A stretch of 47,533 bases of DNA from JANXLS01 sp038227045 (GTDB taxonomy: Bacteria > Planctomycetota > SZUA-567 > H5-PLA8), in assembly GCA_038227045.1 (NCBI GenBank), contig JBBRQD010000036.1:1-47533 (forward strand). Reading direction: 5' to 3'. Made by a program: the position numbers and the translations under genes. The notes under the pieces were generated by a model, which saw nothing but the letters and a program-made list of their open reading frames with translations, was not told the origin of the DNA and ran no database searches. Shown one piece after another: positions 23,220 to 31,937 of this stretch. Numbering within the stretch: the stretch's first letter is position 1; each line of letters opens with the position of its first letter.

Positions 23220-25754
23220 ATGTACTCTAAAATTGTAACGAAAATACTGACCGCGACCCTTTCGATACTAGTCGGATTTCACGCGTTTTCCGAAGAGAAA
23301 CCGAAGACCGATGCGCCTGAAAAACCCAAGGCTGATGCGCCCGACAAGGCCAAGGCCGCGGCTGAGAAACCCAAGCCCAAACCGAAGGATCCAGGGCCGC
23401 ATGAAAAGATGGACTACGGTCCGTTTCTGGGCGGCTCAATTGAAAGCGTCTATCCCGAAAAAGGCAACATCGCGCTGAAAGGCGTGGCCATCCGCATCGG
23501 CGACAAGAACCAGGCGGCTGTGTGTTTCGACATGGAGATGCTGCGTTATTCCGTCGGCTGGACGGGCGACTATCTCGCACTCAATTATGGCCGCGACGGA
23601 CTCGACAACCATCCCAAGCTCAAAGGCACGCCGAAATTCGGAACGAAGGGCACGAGCCTCGGCTGGGCCAACGCCGACGGCGCATTCGGCGTCATAGTCA
23701 AGGATAAAGAAGGCAAAGAGAAACTCGACGACCCGCGCGAAAAAACCACCAACGGCCGCGCCGAAGGTCCGCTGCCCAACACGTGGGCGAAGTACAAAGG
23801 CGTGTATCTCGACGGCCGCAAGGTCGTGCTCCATTATACGGTCGGTGACGCCGAGGTGTTCGAACAGCCGAGCTTCGACGATGCCGATGGCATCGACGTT
23901 TTCGTCCGCTCGTTCCAAATCGGAAAATCCAGCAAACCGCTGACGATGCTCTTGATGGAAGACGACAAGGCCGAGGAGAGTTCCGCCGCGGCGAAGAATC
24001 GCGCCACCCTGGACCTCAAGGAGAATGTCATCGAAGCCGCGCTAAGCGGCGCGCCCGAAGGCACTGCCTTCGCGCTCGACGGCAAGCGCGTGCTGGTCAA
24101 GATTCCCGCGTTGACCGCGCCGGTGAAGTTCACGATCAAGATCTGTCATCTGCCCGCAGCCGATAAAGCCAAATTCGAAGCGCTGGCCGACTCGAAAAAT
24201 CCGAATGTCGATTTCGATTCCATCGTTAAAAAAGGGGGCGCGCCGCGCTGGAAGCCGATCGAAGTCAAAGGCATCCCGGCGAAAGCCGACGACCAGGCGT
24301 ACGTCGTCGATACCATCACCGTGCCGTTCGAAAACGAGTACAACGCGTACATGCGCATCACCGGCATCGACTTTTTCAAAGACGGCCGCGCGGCGGTATG
24401 TACCATGAGCGGCGACGTGTGGACGATTTCCGGAATCGACAAGGATCTGGAAAAAATCACCTGGCGCAGGTACGCCACCGGCCTGTTCGCGACGCTAGGG
24501 CTGAAGATCGTCAACGATCAAATCTACACGCTCGGCCGCGACCAGATCACGCGTTTCCACGATCTCAACAACGACGGCGAAGCCGATTACTACGAGAGCT
24601 TCAACAACGACTGCACCGTCGGCCCAGACTACCACGAATTCGCGCACGATCTCCACACCGACACCGACGGCAATTTCTACTACATGAAGGGCAGCAACCT
24701 CAGCGCGGGCGGCGGGAAGCTCCACGGCACGATGGTGCGCGTGGACAAAAATGGCGAGAAGGCCGAGATGTTCTGCAAAGGCTTCCGAGCGCCGAACGGC
24801 ATGTGTGTCGGTCCGCACAACGAAATCACCACCGGCGACAACCAGGGAAACTGGACGCCCTCCAGCCCGATCAATTGGATCAAGAAGGACGGCTTCTACG
24901 GCTTCCAGCTCGACAGTTACCCCGAAACGAAGAAAGGCCCGCGCAACAATCCATTGTGCTGGGTGCCGTATGAAGAGGACAATTCCTGCGGCGGGCAGGT
25001 CTGGGGCGGGCCGAATTGGGGGCCGCTGAGCAACCGCCTGCTGCACATGTCCTACGGCAAGTGCAAGCTCTTCGCGGCGGTCATCGAAAAATACGGCGAC
25101 GATGTGCAGGGCGGCGTGGTGAAATTCCCGCTGGATTTCGCCAGCGGCATCATGCGCGCCCGACTCAATCCCGCCGATGGCCAGGTCTACGTCGCCGGCA
25201 TGAAAGGCTGGCAGACCAGCGCCCCACAGGCCGGCTGCGTCCAGCGCGTGCGCTACACCGGCAAGCCGTATCACGCGCCGATGGAAGCGAAAATCGCCAA
25301 CAACGGAATCTCCATCACGTTCAACGAAAAGCTCGATCCCGAAACGGTGCAGGACGTGGCGAACTGGGATGTGCGGCGCTTCAACATCAAGTATTCGGGC
25401 GCTTACGGTTCGGACGAATACAGCGTCGAAGACGACACGAAGCATCACAAATGCGGCGCCCGAGCCGAACGCGATGTGGTCGAAGTCAAAGGCGTCAAAC
25501 TGGACACCGATGGCAAGACGGTAAAGCTCGAACTCGCCAACGTGAAGCTCTGCACCAACATGGTCATCGCCTACAAGATTCAGGCTGCGGACGGCACGAA
25601 GATCAAGCAGGATCTGGACTACACGGTCAACTTCATTCCCGGCGGCGAAAAGTTTGCCGGCATGATGCCGCCTGAGCCGAAAAAGAAAGAAGAACCCAAG
25701 AAAAAAGAGGAACCGAAGAAGAAGGATGAGCCGAAGAAAGACGCGAAGGCGTAG
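23220..25754 (+). CDS. Exported DUF6797 beta-propeller protein, paralogue 3
   Basis: The 844-residue protein starts with a signal peptide (SKIVTKILTATLSILVGFHAFS), then a Lys/Pro/Ala/Asp-rich linker of about 35 residues in place of the PA14 domain. DUF6797 (HEKMDYGPFLGGSIES) and the propeller follow, nearly colinear with paralogue 2: DLNNDGEADYYE near 448, FRAPNGMCVGPHNEITTGDN, EEDNSCGGQVWGGPNWGPLS. The C-terminus is a repetitive EPKKK tail. Loss or gain of PA14 by one copy of a recent duplicate suggests the paralogues share a core activity but bind different partners. ATG 23220 has GAGG about 11 nt upstream. It precedes the cytochrome gene by 156 bp. Confidence 0.84.
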   Translation: MYSKIVTKILTATLSILVGFHAFSEEKPKTDAPEKPKADAPDKAKAAAEKPKPKPKDPGPHEKMDYGPFLGGSIESVYPEKGNIALKGVAIRIGDKNQAAVCFDMEMLRYSVGWTGDYLALNYGRDGLDNHPKLKGTPKFGTKGTSLGWANADGAFGVIVKDKEGKEKLDDPREKTTNGRAEGPLPNTWAKYKGVYLDGRKVVLHYTVGDAEVFEQPSFDDADGIDVFVRSFQIGKSSKPLTMLLMEDDKAEESSAAAKNRATLDLKENVIEAALSGAPEGTAFALDGKRVLVKIPALTAPVKFTIKICHLPAADKAKFEALADSKNPNVDFDSIVKKGGAPRWKPIEVKGIPAKADDQAYVVDTITVPFENEYNAYMRITGIDFFKDGRAAVCTMSGDVWTISGIDKDLEKITWRRYATGLFATLGLKIVNDQIYTLGRDQITRFHDLNNDGEADYYESFNNDCTVGPDYHEFAHDLHTDTDGNFYYMKGSNLSAGGGKLHGTMVRVDKNGEKAEMFCKGFRAPNGMCVGPHNEITTGDNQGNWTPSSPINWIKKDGFYGFQLDSYPETKKGPRNNPLCWVPYEEDNSCGGQVWGGPNWGPLSNRLLHMSYGKCKLFAAVIEKYGDDVQGGVVKFPLDFASGIMRARLNPADGQVYVAGMKGWQTSAPQAGCVQRVRYTGKPYHAPMEAKIANNGISITFNEKLDPETVQDVANWDVRRFNIKYSGAYGSDEYSVEDDTKHHKCGARAERDVVEVKGVKLDTDGKTVKLELANVKLCTNMVIAYKIQAADGTKIKQDLDYTVNFIPGGEKFAGMMPPEPKKKEEPKKKEEPKKKDEPKKDAKA

Positions 25755-25910
25755 TTAAAAGCAATTTCCCATTTTCCATTGCCTTCGTTTAACCTGGGTA
25801 CCCCGTTAAATGGTAAACGATCACCATTTTGCGGTTGAAATATTCAGACTCAAACCCACAATCTACGCCCGTCGTTAAACTGAAATCACATTTTCGAAGT
25901 GAGGTGGCTG

Positions 25911-28238
25911 TTGAACGCAAGGTCTGTTTTCGTGGTCGTATTGTTGTTGCTCGCAATTCTGGGTTTTTATCTGGCGTATGCTGTAAAGCCAGCCGGCACG
26001 GTTGTCTCGCCGCCCGCCACCCAACCCACCGGCACGCACGACACCGCCACCGGCGCGAGTGGAAAAGCCGGCGGCAAAGTGCCGGTTCCGCCGCTGGAGC
26101 CGTTGTCCGAGGACGAAACCAAGAACAACGCGGGGCTGTCGCTTTCGCTGGAATCGCTCGCGATGCCCGGTGTAATCTACCGCCGTTTGGCGCGCATCCC
26201 GAATCTCTTCGTTCCGGAAGGCACGCCGCCCTCCGCATTTCTCCCGCCCGGCCCGTTCAAGGCCACGTGGGAAGGCGACCTCAAGGTCGATATCAAGGAC
26301 GATTACATCTTCGCCGCCGAAGGCCGCGGCAAGCTCAAGATCGTCATCACCAGCAAAGCCAAGGACGGAAAAGACGGCGAGCCGGCCGAAGCCTATTCCG
26401 CAGCGAGCGACGACTTCGCAACCACCGTGGGCAAGAAAGTCAAGCTTGGCAAAGGCAAGAATCATTTTCTGATCACGTATGAGAGTCCGGAAAAGGGCGA
26501 TGCCATCGTGCGCTTGAACTGGCGCTCGGCCGAAATTGACGCCAGCGACGGATTCTTCCCCGAATCGCTCTCGCCCAATCGGCTGAGTTTCGACAACACA
26601 CAAGCGCCGTTCCGAGAAGCGCTGCGCGTGCACAAGGGCCGGGAATTGTTTGCGACGCTGCGCTGCGAAGCCTGCCATGGCGGCGAGCACATCGGTGCGA
26701 ACCTCGGCAAAGAGACGATGCCCGAATTGACCATGGACGCGCCCAATCTCTCCGAAGCCGGACGCCGCTTGAACGCCGCGTGGATCGCCACGTGGCTCAA
26801 GAACCCGCGCGCGCTGCGCAACGAATCGACAATGCCGCAACTACTGCGTGGCCCCAGCGCCGAAAAGGACGCCGAAGACATCGCCGGATTTTTGGCCACA
26901 CTGGGCGCGAAAGAAGAGAAGCCGGAAGAAGCCCCGTCGAAAGAAGATCTCGAAAAGGCCGGCCACACGTTCACCTACTTCGGCTGCATTGGCTGCCACG
27001 TGCTGCCGAACACGCAGAAGCAGCAGCCGGGGCGCATCCTCCTCGCTTACGTGCGCGACAAATGGAAGCCCGCCGCGCTGCGCGAATTTCTGCACAAGCC
27101 GGACGCGCACTACGCCTGGATCCGCATGCCCGATTTCCGCCTCGACGACGACGAGATTAAAAAAATCAGCACCTTTGTATTGAATGTCCCCATTGAAGAC
27201 GATGGTAAAGGCGATCCGATTCCCGCGCTGAAAAACAAGCCCGACGCGGCGCACGGCAAGGAACTCGTCGAAACGCTGGGTTGTCTCAACTGCCACAACG
27301 CCGGTCCGAGCGTGGCCAACAAAGCCACCGGCAAGTCATTTAAAGAGGTGGGTGGATCGGATTGGGCGCATGGCTGTCTGGCCGAAAAGGAAGACGGACT
27401 GGGTAAAGCGCCGAATTTTCACCTGAGTCCCGACCAGCGCGGCGCGCTGCTGGCGTTCGCCGGAACCGACCGCACGTCGCTACAGCGCGAGTGCCTGCCG
27501 GAATTCGCCGAACGGCAGGTCGCATCGATGCGCTGCACGGTTTGTCACAATCGCGACGGCAAGCAATCGCTATGGGCGCCCGAAGAAAACGATCTGGATG
27601 CCGAACAGTCGAAATTCAAGGAGCCGGACGTCGCCGCGCCGGATGGCGCGCCCGGCGGGGGCGAAGGAAAAGTCCGGCAGCACATTCCGTCGCTCACCTG
27701 GATCGGTGAGAAACTCAAGCCCGAATGGGCCGCACAATTCGTCGACGGCAAGATGGACTATAAGCCGCGCATCTGGCTGAAAGCCCGCATGCCCGGATTC
27801 CATTCGCGCGCCGCGCTCATCGTCAAAGGCCTGGCGATCGAACACGGTTACCCGACGATCAATCCGCCGGAATTCAAAGTCAATCCCGAACTTGCCGAGA
27901 CCGGCGCCAAGATTGCCGCCACCAATGGCGGCTTCGCCTGCGCGCAGTGCCATAAGATCGGCGGCGACAATTCGCGCAGCAAGCAGGCCTTTGAATGGCC
28001 GTCGATCAACTTCAAGTACGCGAAAGAGCGCCTGCTGGAGCCATTCTACAACAAGTGGATGAACGAGCCCGTGCGCATGGAACCCGGCACCGGCATGACC
28101 GCATTCTGGAAAGGCGGCAAGAATCAGAAAGAAGAATTCTTCGGCGGCGACGGGCACAAACAAGGCGAGGCGCTGTGGCATTTCCTGCAAGCCGGACGAA
28201 ACATCAAATCGCCCAATCCCGAGGACGAGGGAAATTGA
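25911..28238 (+). CDS. Membrane-anchored five-haem c-type cytochrome with PA14-like domain
   Basis: The roughly 775-residue protein has an N-terminal membrane anchor (FVVVLLLLAILGFYLAYAV), a Pro/Thr-rich linker, and a beta-rich PA14-like region (GPFKATWEGDLKVDI ... FLITYESP, about 115-205). Five CxxCH haem sites follow: CEACH near 252, CIGCH near 358, CLNCH near 458, CTVCH near 542 and CAQCH near 677. It should be extracytoplasmic and carry electrons; as last gene of the DUF6797 tandem it is a plausible acceptor for them (inference). The start is either GTG 25899 (four residues longer) or TTG 25911; the latter is preferred because GAGGTG lies 6 nt before it and is overlapped by the GTG choice. 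Confidence 0.85.
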   Translation: MNARSVFVVVLLLLAILGFYLAYAVKPAGTVVSPPATQPTGTHDTATGASGKAGGKVPVPPLEPLSEDETKNNAGLSLSLESLAMPGVIYRRLARIPNLFVPEGTPPSAFLPPGPFKATWEGDLKVDIKDDYIFAAEGRGKLKIVITSKAKDGKDGEPAEAYSAASDDFATTVGKKVKLGKGKNHFLITYESPEKGDAIVRLNWRSAEIDASDGFFPESLSPNRLSFDNTQAPFREALRVHKGRELFATLRCEACHGGEHIGANLGKETMPELTMDAPNLSEAGRRLNAAWIATWLKNPRALRNESTMPQLLRGPSAEKDAEDIAGFLATLGAKEEKPEEAPSKEDLEKAGHTFTYFGCIGCHVLPNTQKQQPGRILLAYVRDKWKPAALREFLHKPDAHYAWIRMPDFRLDDDEIKKISTFVLNVPIEDDGKGDPIPALKNKPDAAHGKELVETLGCLNCHNAGPSVANKATGKSFKEVGGSDWAHGCLAEKEDGLGKAPNFHLSPDQRGALLAFAGTDRTSLQRECLPEFAERQVASMRCTVCHNRDGKQSLWAPEENDLDAEQSKFKEPDVAAPDGAPGGGEGKVRQHIPSLTWIGEKLKPEWAAQFVDGKMDYKPRIWLKARMPGFHSRAALIVKGLAIEHGYPTINPPEFKVNPELAETGAKIAATNGGFACAQCHKIGGDNSRSKQAFEWPSINFKYAKERLLEPFYNKWMNEPVRMEPGTGMTAFWKGGKNQKEEFFGGDGHKQGEALWHFLQAGRNIKSPNPEDEGN

Positions 28239-28631
28239 AAACAGCGAAGAGTTTTTAACATCGAATCGCGCGAATCGTCGCGAATAAACGCGGATGTTTT
28301 TAGGGGGAATTCGACTGGAGTGAAATGACGAGTTGGCGGGTTTTCGATGTGCTTGATTGCAATCCACGCTTTTAAATAAAATCTGACGCAATTGTTGCAT
28401 TCCAATGCAATACGCCCGGAATTTCCCTCGGACTCCAACTTCACCCCAGCCCCACCTATCAAAAATTATCCGCGTTTATTCGCGACGATTCGCGCGATTC
28501 GATGTTAAAAATTCTTCGCCGTTTAGTAGCGGTTTTCCCATTTCGGACTTTCCATTGAGTTTCCAACGCGCCTCGCTATGCTACTCCCTCTCGGTTTGCA
28601 ACCACAAGGTTGTTCTAAAGGAATTTTGACT
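28239..28631. repeat. Long intergenic inverted repeat
   Basis: Arms of about 56 nt (28240-28295 and 28468-28523) match as reverse complements with roughly three differences and enclose 172 nt. The outer part carries TTTTTAACATCGAATCGCGC and the inner part CGCGAATAAACGCGGAT, a type of sequence also common in other environmental bacteria. The left arm starts right after the cytochrome stop codon. The enclosed segment has no ORF of note. 28524-28631 is the leader of the cyclophilin gene. Confidence 0.8.
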
Positions 28632-29384
28632 ATGACGTATCGATTCGGTTCAATACTGGCGCTGACGGTTCTGGCGCTGCTTGGTTTCTCCGGCTGCGAC
28701 GACTCTTCCGCTCCTTATACCGGCCCCGGTCTTCCGGCTGGCTACACAAAATATCAGCACGAACCCAATCCCATCGTTGAATTGACGACCACCGCCGGTC
28801 CGATCAAGATCGAACTCTTCGAGGACAGAACGCCGGATACCGTGGATAATTTCGTCGAACTCGTCGAAAAACATTTTTACGACGGAGTGACGTTTCACCG
28901 CATCATCAAGGATTTCATGATCCAGGGCGGCGACCCTAAGGGTGATGGCAGCGGCGGTCCCGGCTATAAATTCGACGACGAAATCTACACGTCCACGAAC
29001 AAGAACGACCAATACGCCGTGGCCATGGCCAACAGCGGCAAGGATCCTCAATCGGGCAAGGGCACCAATGGCTCGCAATTCTTCATCGTCACCGATCCCA
29101 AGGGTCGCCACCACTTGGACAAGCTGCACACGGTCTTCGGCAAAGTCATCGAAGGCAAGGACGTCGTGGACAAACTCAATTTGACGCCGGTCGATCCGAA
29201 AGACGGCCAGACGCCGCTCGAAAAGCCAAAGATTCTCAGCGCCAAGGTCGTCGCCAACAAGCGCTCGCACGACTATAAATTGGATGAGAAAAAGAAACAG
29301 ATGGACCGGACGATGAAGCTCGGACCGGGCAGTTACTCGCCGGAAGAGATTAAGAAATTGCTGGGCGGCGCCACACCCAAGTGA
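28632..29384 (+). CDS. Lipoprotein cyclophilin-type peptidyl-prolyl isomerase
   Basis: Cyclophilins catalyse cis-trans isomerisation at proline and help fold proteins. The 250-residue protein has a lipoprotein signal with lipobox GFSGC near residue 20, so it should be lipid-anchored outside the cytoplasm. The isomerase domain shows FHRIIKDFMIQGGDP, GTNGSQFFIVTD and HTVFGKVIEGKDVV. A 50-residue charged C-terminal extension (about 200-250) lies beyond the domain. ATG 28632 has AAAGGA 9 nt upstream. A second cyclophilin without a signal follows; the pair likely serves two compartments. Downstream of the cytochrome and propeller genes it could help fold exported proteins (inference). Confidence 0.93.
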   Translation: MTYRFGSILALTVLALLGFSGCDDSSAPYTGPGLPAGYTKYQHEPNPIVELTTTAGPIKIELFEDRTPDTVDNFVELVEKHFYDGVTFHRIIKDFMIQGGDPKGDGSGGPGYKFDDEIYTSTNKNDQYAVAMANSGKDPQSGKGTNGSQFFIVTDPKGRHHLDKLHTVFGKVIEGKDVVDKLNLTPVDPKDGQTPLEKPKILSAKVVANKRSHDYKLDEKKKQMDRTMKLGPGSYSPEEIKKLLGGATPK

Positions 29385-29620
29385 CCACCGCTGAAAGATC
29401 ACCGTTAAAGGTTACGAGGTTGAAGGTTGAAAATTAACATTCAACTTTCAACCCTTCAATCGTTTCTCTGCGTCCTCCGTGCCGGTTTATTGCTGTAATT
29501 CGTACTTGATGAATTCGCCCGCGTCCTTTATTTAAAGATGAAGTGAAGGCTGGCTAACGCCGATATTCCTCCGCAGACCGAGCGAACTCGCCTTTTCAAT
29601 AGAATAAGGAGTCCTGCCAA
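29385..29620. other. Spacer between the two cyclophilin genes, with short inverted repeat
   Basis: GTTGAAGGTTGAA (29419-29431) and TTCAACTTTCAAC (29440-29452) form a 13-bp stem with one mismatch and an 8-nt loop, a hairpin after the first gene. A TAGAAT at 29600-29605 could be a -10 for the second gene, but no good -35 is seen. Confidence 0.5.
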
Positions 29621-30133
29621 ATGCCCGAAGCCAATCCGATCGTCTCCATGCAAACGTCCCTCGGTACCATCAAGCTCGAACTCTTTGAAGACGCCGCGCC
29701 GAACACGGTCGGCAATTTTGTCGCGCTGGCGGAAAAGGGATTTTACGACAACAAAACATTTCATCGCGTCATCAAAGATTTCATGATCCAGGGCGGCTGC
29801 CCGAAGGGCAACGGCACCGGCGACCCCGGCTATCGCTTTGCCGATGAGTTCAAGGGCAATCCGTTCAGCGTTGACCGCTACACGATTTGCATGGCCAACT
29901 CCGGCCCCAATACCAACGGCTCGCAATTTTTCATCGTCACCAAAGAAGACGGCTGCGATTGGCTCACCGGGAAACACACTGTTTTCGGAAAGGTGATCGA
30001 GGGACAGGATATTGTCGACGCGCTGGGCACGTGCAAGACGGGCTTTCAAGATCGGCCGAATCCGGAACAGAAGATGGTTGCGGTAAAAGTTGTGTCGAAA
30101 CGCAATCACCCGTACGCGGTAAAAACGCTTTAA
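29621..30133 (+). CDS. Cytoplasmic cyclophilin-type peptidyl-prolyl isomerase
   Basis: This 170-residue single-domain cyclophilin has no signal peptide. Motifs are LGTIKLELFEDAAPNTVGNFV, FHRVIKDFMIQGGCPKGNGTG, MANSGPNTNGSQFFIV and HTVFGKVIEGQDIV. AAGGAG lies before ATG 29621. It is a clear paralogue of the preceding lipoprotein, with shorter loops and no C-terminal extension. A general protein-folding role in the cytoplasm is expected. The downstream gap is occupied by an inverted repeat that reaches almost to the next gene. Confidence 0.94.
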   Translation: MPEANPIVSMQTSLGTIKLELFEDAAPNTVGNFVALAEKGFYDNKTFHRVIKDFMIQGGCPKGNGTGDPGYRFADEFKGNPFSVDRYTICMANSGPNTNGSQFFIVTKEDGCDWLTGKHTVFGKVIEGQDIVDALGTCKTGFQDRPNPEQKMVAVKVVSKRNHPYAVKTL

Positions 30134-30141
30134 CTAATCGC

Positions 30142-30230
30142 CGGTTTCAGGTTTCTGGTTCCAGGTTTCAGGTTCGAGTGTTCGGCATTCGATTTGAAAC
30201 TTGAAATCTGAAGCCTGAAACCTGAAACCG
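30142..30230. repeat. Inverted repeat built of CAGGTTTC units
   Basis: The left arm (30142-30178) is made of three imperfect GGTTTC/CAGG units; the right arm (30196-30230) is its approximate reverse complement. The right arm ends 5 nt before the DinB-family start codon, leaving no room for a recognisable Shine-Dalgarno. Confidence 0.75.
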
Positions 30231-30235
30231 AATTT

Positions 30236-30760
30236 ATGGACCTTCTCACGTACTTTAAGGCCGAGATCGAAACCGTCGGCCGCCAGTGGAAAGAAACCAT
30301 CGCCCCCTTGGACGAAATCTCCGCGCGCCGCCGCCCTCGGAACAATGTCAATCACGCCCTGTGGCTGACGGGGCACATGATCTGGGCCGAAGATTATCTG
30401 CTTGTCGAAGTTCCGTCCGGCTCCACTTTTCGGTCGAAGGAATGGGATTATTTCTTCGATCATTCCAGCGAAAAATTGCCCGACGACGAATACCCACCTT
30501 GGGGCGAAGTGCGCGCTGAATACACAGTCGTCCACGAAAAAGCGATGAAGCATCTGGCCCGCCTGAATCAGGGCGACATGCGCCGTCCGTCGTTTCTCGA
30601 ACGGCAATGGTTCCCAACCGCCGCCCACAGCATCGCTCACCAAGTCACCCACGGACACTACCACCTCGGCCAGCTCATCTACCTCTCGCGCCAATTGGCC
30701 CCCGCCGGCACTCCATCGACACTCGACGCGCTGCTGAAAGCGGGCGCGCAGGGCAACTGA
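30236..30760 (+). CDS. DinB-like metal-dependent four-helix protein
   Basis: The 174-residue protein has the DinB/YfiT-like helical bundle pattern with three potential metal-binding histidines: one in ALWLTGHMIWAEDYL (near 47) and two in HSIAHQVTHGHYHLGQLIYL (near 136-144). Family members include metal-dependent thiol transferases and proteins of unknown role, so function stays open. ATG 30236 directly follows an inverted repeat and has no clear ribosome-binding site, which leaves the start somewhat uncertain. It precedes the oxidoreductase gene by 30 bp and may be cotranscribed with it. Confidence 0.78.
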   Translation: MDLLTYFKAEIETVGRQWKETIAPLDEISARRRPRNNVNHALWLTGHMIWAEDYLLVEVPSGSTFRSKEWDYFFDHSSEKLPDDEYPPWGEVRAEYTVVHEKAMKHLARLNQGDMRRPSFLERQWFPTAAHSIAHQVTHGHYHLGQLIYLSRQLAPAGTPSTLDALLKAGAQGN

Positions 30761-30790
30761 TTTTCGGCTGAATGAATCCAAGGTTTTGAA

Positions 30791-31804
30791 ATGCCCACGA
30801 AAACACCTCTTCGAATCGGAGTCGCCGGACTCGGCCATCTCGGCAAATTCCACGCGGAGAACTGGGCGCGTCTGGCGAAACACAACGCCGCTCTGAAACT
30901 CGTGGCGCTGTGCGATCCCGCGCCGGGCGGCGCGGCCGAAGCGAAGAAATATTCCGCCGCCTTTTACAGCGACTATCGCCGCCTTGAAGGACACGTGGAC
31001 GCGGTCTGCGTGGTCGTGCCGACGACGCTGCATCGGGAAGTGGGTGGATTTTTTCTCGAACGCGGCATCTCGTGTCTCATCGAAAAGCCGCTGGCCGTCA
31101 CGGTGGACGAAGCGCGGGAACTCGTCGTTCTCTCCGAGAAAAGCGGAGCCATCCTGCAAGTCGGACACGTCGAACGCTTCAACCCAATCGTCCGCGCCGC
31201 CGCACCGTATTTTGGACGCCCGCGTTTCATCGACGCCACGCGCATTTCGCCCTACCCGTTTCGCTCGACGGATGTGAGTGTCACGCTCGATCTGATGATT
31301 CACGATATCGACCTGGCGCTATCGATCGCGCACGAAGAACCGCTGCACGTTTACGCCGCCGGCGCGCCGGTTTTTTCGACGACCGACGACATCGCCAACG
31401 CGCGCCTGGAATTTCCCACGTCGGTCGCGAACGTCGCGGCCAGCCGCGTGTCGCTGAAGAAGGAGCGCAAGTGGCGCATCTTCCAGGAGCACGGTTACCT
31501 CTCGCTGAATCTTCTCGAGAACGAAGGCGTGTTCATCGAAAAATCGGAAGCGCTCAAGAGCGGCGAAATCGATCCGTCGAAATTGAGCCTTGCGTCGATC
31601 GGCATGGCGGCGCTGACGTTTCAGCTCGAGAAACTGGTCAAGCGCGTGGTTTTGAAAGGCGATAAAACGCCGTCGCTGGAAGCCGAATTGGCCAGCTTCG
31701 CGGAATGCGTCACGAAGAGAACCCGGCCGCTGGTGGATGGAACCGACGGCCTTCGCGCGCTGAAAGTCGCGGAAGAAATCGCGCGCGTCATGCGGAAGTT
31801 GTGA
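30791..31804 (+). CDS. Gfo/Idh/MocA family oxidoreductase
   Basis: The 337-residue cytoplasmic dehydrogenase has the Rossmann motif GVAGLGHLGKFHAENW, LCDPAPGG, the conserved EKPLAVT near 98, and GHVERFNP. It ends with an alpha/beta C-terminal domain (MIHDIDLALSI). The GHVERFNP stretch and compact size resemble sugar-nucleotide dehydrogenases that sit beside lpxA/lpxB in some lineages (UDP-GlcNAc 3-dehydrogenase type), but no lpx gene is here, so I give only the family. AAGG precedes ATG 30791. It is followed by a strong hairpin at 31811-31844. Confidence 0.87.
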   Translation: MPTKTPLRIGVAGLGHLGKFHAENWARLAKHNAALKLVALCDPAPGGAAEAKKYSAAFYSDYRRLEGHVDAVCVVVPTTLHREVGGFFLERGISCLIEKPLAVTVDEARELVVLSEKSGAILQVGHVERFNPIVRAAAPYFGRPRFIDATRISPYPFRSTDVSVTLDLMIHDIDLALSIAHEEPLHVYAAGAPVFSTTDDIANARLEFPTSVANVAASRVSLKKERKWRIFQEHGYLSLNLLENEGVFIEKSEALKSGEIDPSKLSLASIGMAALTFQLEKLVKRVVLKGDKTPSLEAELASFAECVTKRTRPLVDGTDGLRALKVAEEIARVMRKL

Positions 31805-31810
31805 TGACCG

Positions 31811-31844
31811 CAGTTGCCCTCTTCCCCCTGGAAGAGGGCAACTG
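31811..31844. repeat. Perfect 15-bp hairpin after the oxidoreductase gene
   Basis: CAGTTGCCCTCTTCC (31811-31825) and its exact reverse complement (31830-31844) enclose a 4-nt loop. No T-tract follows, so intrinsic termination is uncertain. A related, less perfect hairpin (GTTACCCTCT ... AGAGGGCAAC) lies at 37801-37830, so this is a repeated element. Confidence 0.75.
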
Positions 31845-31937
31845 AAAAGATCTCTCCAAGATAATTACTGCAACTTGCGCGCCGCTGGATAAAATACTTC
31901 CCTTTTCACAGGATCATCGGAATACCCGGAAAACGCA

